6,114 nt of DNA from assembly GCA_031266855.1 (NCBI GenBank), contig JAISAF010000261.1, forward strand, positions 1 through 6,114. Reading direction: 5' to 3'. Source of the DNA: Spirochaetales bacterium. GTDB lineage: Bacteria; Spirochaetota; Spirochaetia; DTKZ01. Below, piece after piece: positions 1 through 4,629 of the stretch; position 1 is the first letter of the stretch; each line of letters starts with the position of its first letter. Made by a program: the position numbers and the translations under genes. Under the pieces are notes generated by a model, which did not search any database, was not told the origin of the DNA, and saw nothing but the letters and a program-made list of their open reading frames with translations.

Positions 1-512
1 ATAAGTGAAAGGATAATGGCCAAGCTGACGCTTCCACAGTCCGTGATTAGCTTCGCGATAAAAAAGGGCCGTTTTATTTTTTGTGCAATTGCGAGGGTCA
101 GCCCTTCTATTGGATTGGGGACAATGTCCGCGCCTATTATCAGCGTTACTCCTAGTCCTATCAGAAATAAACTTACGGCAAGCTGAATAAATCTGGCAGA
201 ATATGAAGAATATACCATATCTTTCAACAGAAATACCCAAATATCCACGAAGCGTCCGTATATGAAAGCCACCGCAATCTGTAGCAGATTTTTTTTGTTA
301 AAGTTTTTTCCTAGCAGAAGCCATTGCGTAATTATATAAATGACATATATGACATTTACACAAATACCGAAACTAAACCCGCTTATCCGGCTTACCACAT
401 ACGGGAAGCTGTTGCCCGCCGATAACCCCATCCTGGTATTGGCGGACAAGGTTGTACCGCATGTGAGACAAATAAGGCCAAGGAGATAAATAATAATCCT
501 GCCGGGAGACAT
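1..512 (-). CDS. YczE/YyaS/YitT-type integral membrane protein, 3' end cut by window edge
   Basis: The ORF starts at an ATG (512-510), has an in-frame TAA three codons upstream and stays open for 170 codons to the window edge, so the C-terminus is missing. It is strongly hydrophobic, with likely membrane segments near residues 5-23, 46-67, 77-96, 107-126 and 154-170. The stretch ANTRMGLSAGNSFPYVVSRI after the first segment and NPIEGLTLAIAQKIKRPF near residue 133 match the pattern of the YczE/YitT (DUF6198-like) family, in which a near-repeat follows each half of the bundle. Members are inner-membrane proteins of unknown transport or sensing role, usually about 200-220 residues, so perhaps 40 residues are missing. 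The gene lies 32 bp after the creatininase-family gene on the same strand, which suggests co-transcription. No good Shine-Dalgarno sequence is visible. A function in the same catabolic pathway is only inferred from position. Confidence 0.75.
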   Translation of the reverse strand, partial: MSPGRIIIYLLGLICLTCGTTLSANTRMGLSAGNSFPYVVSRISGFSFGICVNVIYVIYIITQWLLLGKNFNKKNLLQIAVAFIYGRFVDIWVFLLKDMVYSSYSARFIQLAVSLFLIGLGVTLIIGADIVPNPIEGLTLAIAQKIKRPFFIAKLITDCGSVSLAIILSL

Positions 513-527
513 AGATATTTAATTTGG

Positions 528-544
528 AAACAAATTATTTGTTT
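528..544. repeat. AT-rich palindrome between creatininase and YczE-like genes
   Basis: AAACAAAT (528-535) is the exact reverse complement of ATTTGTTT (537-544), with one central base. It fills half of the 32-bp gap, directly after the stop codon of the upstream gene. It could be an operator-like dyad or a weak RNA hairpin. It lacks GC pairs and a T-tract, so it is not a convincing terminator. Confidence 0.45.
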
Positions 545-1666
545 TCATAATTTCTCAAAAACCCCAAGTCTTGGTATCTGATAAATCGATTTCCAGCCTT
601 CTGATTGCGGTTCTTTCAGATAAGGCCGGAGTTCCTCCTCAGTACGCATGGTTAACATGTCCGAGGGAGGGAGCTTTCCTGCGGGATATTTTTCCAGAAT
701 CTGGTCATGTACTAAAGTCAGATATTTCATAAAAAATGAAACTGGTCGGCGGGCTTTTTCTTTCTTCGCTTTTGTAGGGGCACCAACCACTCCTTTGGGA
801 GTTCCTTTTATTTCAATCGCGCTTTGACCTTCTCCTTCGGAGAAACGGTTTGGTCGACGGTAACAGTCAATAGGCATATCAAAATGCTCATCAGGAAGAT
901 AATTGACTCCCCAGGAATCCACAGCATAGCTCATATCCATCATATCAGGAAAAAGGAGAAGCCCTGTGGAAGTTTCACTTTCGTCAGCATGAAGAAACGG
1001 GGTTTCAACCCAATTGTCGCGACCTACAGGCGTCCAGAATTCACGGGTTGCACGATGCCAGTCAATATAGCGGATAATACCGGGAACCTGGAATCTTTTA
1101 AAGAATTCATGAATCGCCGTTTCTATCATCCATGACTGACCATGGTTGTTTACAAGAATGATTTTGCGGAAGCCGTCGTCCCAGAGGCCCGCCATTGCGT
1201 AAATCAGGTTTTCGACGACAACTTCCTGGGGCATATTAATAGTGCCTGGCATGCCAATATGGTGGTACGGATGACCACCGTAATTGAGGGGCGAAAAAGC
1301 CAGAGTACATTCACAGTCGCGCTTGGCGGTGTAACGGCGTACTCCTTCAAGCATTTGCGAAACCATAAAGGTGTCAAGACCGCTGTTGGAATGCATGCCG
1401 TGGTTTTCAGTACAGCCCAGGGGGACAAGAACAATATCGTTTTTGCGGCGCCGTTCTACAACTTTCGCCCGAGACGTGTTCTGTATATACGTTCCGGCAA
1501 TCCCAAGCCCTGAGGGCGACGGAATTCCATAATCCACGAGTATTTGATCAATCTGACCTTCGCTGGCGTCCCAGATTTCTTTTTTCAGGCGTCCGACACT
1601 TGTGTTTTCAAACATGATATCGGGATAATCTGTTTTGATCCATCGATCTTCGCTTCTCTCCGGCAT
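545..1666 (-). CDS. Creatininase-family metallohydrolase, probable 3-dehydro-scyllo-inosose hydrolase (IolN-like)
   Basis: This complete 373-residue protein starts at the ATG at 1666 behind an AGGAG ribosome binding site. The creatininase fold is marked by VPLGCTENHGMHSNSGLD (residues 81-98), which gives the metal ligands E87, H89 and D98. LVNNHGQ follows, with H175 in the position of the family's NGHGxN motif, then HADESETS with H226 and E231. Family members are dinuclear-metal hydrolases of cyclic amides or ring ketones. At 373 residues it is over 100 residues longer than classical creatininase (about 260). The extra N-terminal part (IWDASEGQIDQILVDYGIPS) and the C-terminal KEPQSEGWKSIYQIPR resemble the long subgroup annotated as 3-dehydro-scyllo-inosose hydrolase, which opens diketo-inositol rings. 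The creatininase fold is certain; the substrate comes from remembered family resemblance. A VOC protein lies upstream and a YczE-like membrane protein downstream. No signal peptide is seen, so it is cytoplasmic. Confidence 0.88.
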   Translation of the reverse strand: MPERSEDRWIKTDYPDIMFENTSVGRLKKEIWDASEGQIDQILVDYGIPSPSGLGIAGTYIQNTSRAKVVERRRKNDIVLVPLGCTENHGMHSNSGLDTFMVSQMLEGVRRYTAKRDCECTLAFSPLNYGGHPYHHIGMPGTINMPQEVVVENLIYAMAGLWDDGFRKIILVNNHGQSWMIETAIHEFFKRFQVPGIIRYIDWHRATREFWTPVGRDNWVETPFLHADESETSTGLLLFPDMMDMSYAVDSWGVNYLPDEHFDMPIDCYRRPNRFSEGEGQSAIEIKGTPKGVVGAPTKAKKEKARRPVSFFMKYLTLVHDQILEKYPAGKLPPSDMLTMRTEEELRPYLKEPQSEGWKSIYQIPRLGVFEKL

Positions 1667-1675
1667 TTTAGTTTT

Positions 1676-1680
1676 CTCCT
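1676..1680 (-). promoter_or_regulatory. Ribosome binding site of the creatininase-family gene
   Basis: AGGAG on the minus strand lies nine bases before the ATG at 1666. It supports this start over any internal methionine. Confidence 0.75.
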
Positions 1681-1693
1681 ATAAATAGTTCTC

Positions 1694-1738
1694 AAAAAAA
1701 TAGGCGCTTGCGGATTTGAGCGGAAAAAGTCCGCAAGC
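1694..1738 (-). terminator. Stem-loop with T-tract between VOC and creatininase genes
   Basis: On the minus strand GCTTGCGGA (1738-1730) pairs perfectly with TCCGCAAGC (1714-1706) across a 15-base loop. Five bases later comes a run of seven T (1700-1694). This is the shape of an intrinsic terminator, placed 12 bases after the VOC stop codon. Only 13 bases separate the T-run from the ribosome binding site of the next gene, which leaves no room for a separate promoter. It probably acts as a partial terminator or RNA-processing/stability hairpin inside the operon. Confidence 0.6.
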
Positions 1739-1749
1739 AGTAGAAAATG

Positions 1750-2211
1750 TTATACCAAACCTTCTAATTTGCCCTCAATGAGTTCAAGGTTGGTTCCGTC
1801 GGGATCCTTAAAATAGATCCATTTCCATCCGGCCAGCGGGCCTTCCATGTTCTCGCCGTAATCATCTCCGCCGATAAATTCAACGCCTAGGGCTTTCATG
1901 CGTTTTATTTCCGCGGCTATGTTGTCCACCTTAAAGGTAAGATGTATCTGACCGATTGCGTTAACCGGCGCGCCGTAACTGTTCGGCGAATCCGGCAAAT
2001 GATATTTGATCAATTCTACCGAATCCTGATGCTCTCCATAGTGCATCACCGCGATTTCCACTTTGGCGCCGGGCACTCCCAGCTTTCTCTCCCGGGTAGC
2101 TCGTGGCGGTTCTCTCCGGATTAATGTCAATCCCACTATATCGCGGTAAAATTCGATGCTTCTTTCTAAATTAGATACGGTAATGCCTGCGTGCAAATGT
2201 CTTAGGATCAT
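1750..2211 (-). CDS. VOC (glyoxalase/dioxygenase-fold) family protein
   Basis: This 153-residue protein starts at the ATG at 2211, where AAGGGA lies seven bases upstream and the VOC fold begins at once (HLHAGITVSNLERSIEFYRD). A longer in-frame reading upstream to 2295 is rejected because those 28 residues are not fold-like. Two babb modules are visible, about residues 1-70 and 86-147. The four expected metal ligands can be read as H7, E67 (in VELIKY), H90 (in IGQIHLTF) and E143 (in DPDGTNLELIE). The family includes glyoxalase I, methylmalonyl-CoA epimerase, ring-cleaving dioxygenases and sugar or cyclitol epimerase-like enzymes. The sequence does not settle which reaction applies. Its position before a putative diketo-inositol hydrolase suggests an isomerase or lyase step on a keto-cyclitol or keto-sugar. 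It is soluble and cytoplasmic. Confidence 0.85.
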   Translation of the reverse strand: MILRHLHAGITVSNLERSIEFYRDIVGLTLIRREPPRATRERKLGVPGAKVEIAVMHYGEHQDSVELIKYHLPDSPNSYGAPVNAIGQIHLTFKVDNIAAEIKRMKALGVEFIGGDDYGENMEGPLAGWKWIYFKDPDGTNLELIEGKLEGLV

Positions 2212-2218
2212 TTTTCGT

Positions 2219-2224
2219 TCCCTT
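2219..2224 (-). promoter_or_regulatory. Ribosome binding site of the VOC gene, overlapping the small ORF stop
   Basis: AAGGGA on the minus strand lies seven bases from the ATG at 2211. Its first two bases are also the last two bases of the TAA stop (2225-2223) of the upstream 19-codon ORF. That arrangement would allow translational coupling. Confidence 0.6.
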
Positions 2225-2282
2225 ATACAAACAAAATCATTAATAAAAACAAAGCCGCGAGAACAAAAACCTTTTTGTTCAT
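2223..2282 (-). CDS. 19-residue signal-peptide-like small ORF upstream of VOC gene
   Basis: An ATG at 2282 opens a 19-codon frame reading MNKKVFVLAALFLLMILFV, followed by TAA. It has a basic N-terminus and a hydrophobic core, exactly like the first half of a Sec signal peptide or a small single-span membrane peptide. GGTGGAG (2296-2290) lies seven bases before the ATG and is as good a ribosome binding site as those of the flanking genes. The stop overlaps the ribosome binding site of the VOC gene 11 bases away, in a different reading frame. It could be a leader peptide, a small membrane protein, or the surviving 5' end of a lost exported protein such as a binding protein. No cleavage site or lipobox is present. 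Translation is not proven. Confidence 0.4.
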   Translation of the reverse strand: MNKKVFVLAALFLLMILFV

Positions 2283-2302
2283 TTTTTCTCTCCACCCAAA
2301 GA

Positions 2303-2332
2303 ATTAAAATCAGGCCAGTTAAAACCGGCCTG
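2303..2332 (-). terminator. Intrinsic terminator after the truncated binding-protein gene
   Basis: On the minus strand CAGGCCGGTT pairs with AACTGGCCTG (2332-2311): six outer GC-rich pairs, then one G-U wobble and further pairs around a TTTT-type loop. ATTTTAATTC follows. It begins 29 bases after the stop codon at 2362 and ends that transcript before the VOC operon. Confidence 0.6.
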
Positions 2333-2361
2333 TAAATGCCGCAAAAATATTCTGTCCTTTT

Positions 2362-2547
2362 TTATGGTTTCACATCTTCTTTATACATCATTGTGGTAGG
2401 CGTCAAGATCATATACTCAGGCTTTATACCGTTCATGATATAATCATAGGTTTTCTCCACAGCGATCCTTCCCATATCATAAGGACTTTGACTAATAGAC
2501 CCCAGCATCTTTTCCGCCACCATAGCCTGTTGCGCTTCTTTGTAATT
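2362..2547 (-). pseudogene. C-terminal remnant of sugar ABC transporter substrate-binding protein
   Basis: The last 60 or so residues of a periplasmic sugar-binding protein (ribose/xylose class, Peripla_BP_4-like) remain on the minus strand. Visible hallmarks are MLGSISQSPYDMGRIAVEKT, the usual C-lobe helix after the hinge, and ILTPTTMMYKEDV, the last strand and tail. Whole proteins of this class run to about 310-360 residues, so more than four fifths are missing. The frame stays open into the insertion element to an ATG at 2607, but the roughly 20 residues beyond 2547 come from the element and have no binding-protein character. With no signal peptide or N-lobe the product cannot function. 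The intact gene would have supplied sugar or cyclitol to the cell, which fits the neighbouring catabolic genes. Family identity is fairly sure; the substrate is unknown. Confidence 0.72.
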
Positions 2548-2561
2548 TAAATAATATTTAC
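2548..2561 (+). repeat. Left terminal inverted repeat of the insertion sequence
   Basis: TAAATAATATTTAC is identical over 14 bases to the reverse complement of 3793-3806. The first 13 bases are also nearly self-palindromic (TAAATA/TATTTA around one base), so part of the match is due to internal symmetry. Confidence 0.6.
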
Positions 2562-2585
2562 GAAATAACAAAGACATGCTATACT
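2557..2585 (+). promoter_or_regulatory. Transposase promoter starting in the left inverted repeat
   Basis: TTTACG (2557-2562) and TATACT (2580-2585) are spaced by 17 bases, and TGC directly before the -10 box makes it an extended -10. The transposase ATG is at 2592, six bases after the -10 box, so transcription would start at or next to the A of ATG. No Shine-Dalgarno sequence is present. Confidence 0.5.
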
Positions 2586-2591
2586 GGCGAT

Positions 2592-3796
2592 ATGAATGAA
2601 GCGACAAAACAGCGGATTAGAACTATGCTCCCCCTGTTGAATGAACGGCAGCGAAGACTGTTTCCTGCCAGCGAGGCAAAGGCTCTGGGGTTCGGCGGAA
2701 TAAGCGATGTAAGCAGGATATCCGCTGTTTTCCGTGTAACTATCACCGGCGGGTTAAAAGAATTGGAAGATACCGGCACGGTTGTGCCGGGAGATTCACG
2801 CTGCCGCAGGCCCGGCGGGGGGAGGAAAAGTATAAAAGAGCATTACCCGGGTATTATTCATGAACTAAAGGAATTGCTTGAACCATATACTAAAGGAGAT
2901 CCGGAAAACCCATTACAATATACCAGCAGAAGCACCCGGAATATTGAACGGGCATTGAGGGGAAAAGGATTTTCTGTAAGCGATACGGCTATTGCCGCCC
3001 TGCTTAAGGTATAGCCTGCAGGCGAACCGGAAAGAATTGGTAACGACCAAAAGCCATCCTGGCCGGGACGCGCAGTTTGAATATATCAACAAAAAGGTGA
3101 GAGGGTGTATAAAGCGCGGCGAGGCGGTACTGTCCATAGACGCGAAGAAGAAGGAGCTTACAGGGGATTTTCACAACAAAGGGAAAGAATACCATGAAAA
3201 AGGAGCAGCCACACTGGTATATGATCATGACTTTCTGGTAAAGGAACCGGAGAAGGCGGTTCCCTATGGGGTTGTATGATGTGTTCCGCAACCATGGATT
3301 TGTGAATATCGGTCTCAGTAGCGACACAGCCGGGTTTGCGGTTGAAAGCCTTAACAGATGGTGGGATTTAGCAGGGTACAGGCATTATAAAGATACAAAG
3401 CGGCTCCTTATTACCGCTGATTGCGGCGGCAGCAACGGATATAAGGTCTATCTGTGGAAGGTGAAACTCCAGGAACTGGCAAACAGGCCGGGCAAGGAAA
3501 TAACCGTTATGCACTTTCCGCCGGGGACCAGCACATGGAATAAGATCGAACACCGGCTGTTTTCCTTTATCAGCAGGAATTGGCGCGGGAAACCGCTAAT
3601 AAGTGCGGCGGTAATCATAAACCTGATAAGCGCGGTCAGGACAGATACCGGACTGAGTGTAGAATGTATTTTGGACAACACCACATACCGGACCGGAATA
3701 AAAGTGAATGAGGAAGAATATAATGCAATAAACATCAAACGGCATAAATTCCATGGGGAATGGAATTATACGGTTTCCCCTCAGAAATTATTGTAA
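2592..3796 (+). pseudogene. ISAzo13-family DDE transposase, broken by two frameshifts
   Basis: Three frames read in order give one transposase of about 400 residues. Frame one (2592 to about 3010) holds the helix-turn-helix N-terminal part with LLNERQRRLFPASEAKALGF. Frame two (about 3012-3270) begins YSLQANRKEL and holds the first catalytic Asp in LSIDAKKKELTGDF (codon 3139). Frame three (from about 3274) begins YDVFRNHGFVN, has the second Asp in LLITADCGGSNG (3419) and the Glu in WNKIEHRLFSFI (3548), and ends FHGEWNYTVSPQKLL. These are hallmarks of the Rhodopirellula/ISAzo13 DDE family. At the first break the family's three residues between LLK and YSLQ are represented by one base, implying about 8 bp lost. 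At the second, one extra T in GGGGTTGTATGAT (3268-3280) shifts the frame. Unless these are sequencing errors, the enzyme is inactive though all three catalytic residues survive. Confidence 0.88.
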
Positions 3797-3806
3797 ATAT
3801 TATTTA
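3793..3806 (+). repeat. Right terminal inverted repeat of the insertion sequence
   Basis: GTAAATATTATTTA is the exact reverse complement of 2548-2561. It contains the transposase stop codon TAA at 3794-3796. Confidence 0.6.
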
Positions 3807-3807
3807 T

Positions 3808-4413
3808 AATCTCTTCCTAAGCGCGACTTCCACGTCAGACGACGCCAGGGCCGGCGGCATAGCAGGAACCAGCTATAAAAATACTGTGATTACGGACTGT
3901 TACTCCACCGGAGATATTTCCGCCAGCGGAGGAGACTCCGCCGATGCCGGCGGTATCGTAGGTCATTGCAATATTGAGCCCTCTAACAGCAATATCACAA
4001 CCACCATAGCGCGCTGTTACGCGTCGGGAAATATCAGCGCCGCCGGTTCCGCTTCCCAAAAAGAGGCGGGAGGCATAGCGGGATCCGCCCGTGTAGAGAG
4101 CACCAGCAGTTGCTTCGGTAATATCACCGCCTGCGTGGTGTCCGGGAAGGTTGTTGGTGATGCAGGGAGGACTAACCGCATTGTGGGGGAGACGGATTCT
4201 GATTATTCCCTGGATAAGAACATCGCCCGCAGTGATATGTATGTAAACAACAGCAACACGGTTTCGGGCAGCGCCACCGATGTAAACGGCGAAGACAAAA
4301 CCAGTTCCGATTTGGCGCTTGAGGCAACATATACAACCCCCGGCTGGGATTTCAGCACTGTATGGAAAATGAGCGGAGACAGCCCGTTCCGCCCTATCCT
4401 GAAATGGCAGTAA
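3808..4413 (+). pseudogene. C-terminal remnant of a GLUG-repeat surface/secreted protein
   Basis: About 201 codons remain, open from the right end of the insertion sequence to TAA at 4411-4413. At least three degenerate GLUG-type repeats of 32-40 residues can be read, each beginning AGGI(A/V)G and followed by a [D/A]CY(S/A)(T/S)G(D/N)IS strand: at about 3853, 3949 and 4069. A fourth, decayed copy begins RIVGETDSD. The C-terminus WDFSTVWKMSGDSPFRPILKW is the usual ending of such proteins in spirochaetes and other gut anaerobes, where they are large beta-helical extracellular adhesin-like proteins. Ser, Thr, Asn and Gly are abundant, as expected. No signal peptide, start codon or ribosome binding site belongs to this fragment, so the 5' part was lost at the insertion sequence. 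An upstream ATG at 3760 lies inside the transposase in another frame and gives non-native residues. Repeat family identity is fairly secure; function is inferred. Confidence 0.7.
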
Positions 4414-4493
4414 ACGGCGGCTTTGGAACCGGGTTACGGAATTACGCATACCTGGACTGCTTTTACGGCTACAGTCAGCCGCTGGAGCGCGCG

Positions 4494-4562
4494 CGAGGGA
4501 TTGCAGCGGAAAGCCCGCAGGAATTGCATGGGCAATTCCGAGGACTTGTAGCGGAAAGCCCG
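4494..4562. repeat. Duplicated 24-bp intergenic motif, 45-bp period, with hairpin spacer
   Basis: Two copies of a 24-bp motif (4494-4517 and 4539-4562) match at 21 positions, sharing the core AGCGGAAAGCCCG. The spacer contains a perfect hairpin, GGAATTGC (4520-4527) and GCAATTCC (4532-4539), around ATGG. It lies between two convergent genes and codes for nothing evident. It looks like one site of a dispersed intergenic repeat family. Confidence 0.6.
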
Positions 4563-4570
4563 GTTTTTTT
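4530..4570 (+). terminator. Plausible plus-strand terminator of the GLUG-protein gene
   Basis: GGGC (4530-4533) pairs with GCCC (4558-4561) and TTCCG (4536-4540) with CGGAA (4552-4556), leaving a small internal loop and an 11-base apical loop. Two G and seven T (4564-4570) follow. It competes with the smaller hairpin at 4520-4539. Confidence 0.5.
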
Positions 4571-4603
4571 GGGCGCGCGTAGCGCGTCCAAAAAAACGCG
4601 CCC
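4564..4603. repeat. Nested dyad with T7/A7 arms and alternative GC hairpin
   Basis: Bases 4564-4578 (seven T then GGGCGCGC) pair with 4582-4596 over 15 positions with one G-T pair and a GTA loop. Alternatively GGGCGCG (4571-4577) pairs with CGCGCCC (4597-4603). The T-run precedes the GC stem on both strands, so this alone is not a standard terminator for either gene. Confidence 0.55.
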
Positions 4604-4629
4604 GAAGATATGAATTCCTGTGCGCTTTT

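Larger units (their letters stand above)
2548..3806 (+). mobile_element. ISAzo13-family insertion sequence, about 1.26 kb, probably inactive
   Basis: The element is bounded by TAAATAATATTTAC at 2548-2561 and its exact reverse complement at 3793-3806, and contains one transposase gene on the plus strand. Its length fits a single-gene element with a transposase of about 400 residues. The transposase start lies 44 bp from the left end and the stop codon TAA (3794-3796) is part of the right repeat, so packing is tight. The element separates two unrelated truncated genes. The flanks are AT-rich: TAAT occurs on both sides only if one more base is taken on the left, so a target duplication is doubtful. 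Exact ends could shift by a base or two. Confidence 0.72.

Noticed and set aside
824..1513. Plus-strand open frames across the creatininase gene
   Set aside because: They lie antisense to a clearly conserved protein and have no recognisable fold or ribosome binding site.
2549..2576. Outward promoter from the left end of the insertion sequence toward the binding-protein remnant
   Set aside because: TTGTTA with a poor -10 box is expected by chance in such AT-rich DNA, and the downstream gene is only a fragment.
3003..3018. Programmed frameshift for transposase expression at CTTAAGG
   Set aside because: Family residues are missing at the shift and a second shift follows later, which fits indels better than recoding.
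2543..3810. TAAT as a 4-bp target-site duplication
   Set aside because: It requires an extra base on the left end, the region is AT-rich, and the flanks belong to different genes.
3835..4449. Minus-strand 204-codon open frame opposite the GLUG fragment
   Set aside because: It is a shadow of the Gly/Ala-rich plus-strand repeats; the plus strand has family-like repeats and a typical C-terminus.
4494..4562. CRISPR array
   Set aside because: There are only two imperfect repeats, the spacer is itself a hairpin, and no cas genes are near.
4362..4613. Plus-strand 83-codon frame over the end of the GLUG fragment and the hairpin region
   Set aside because: It is out of frame with the GLUG gene, runs through structured repeats and has no protein-like character.
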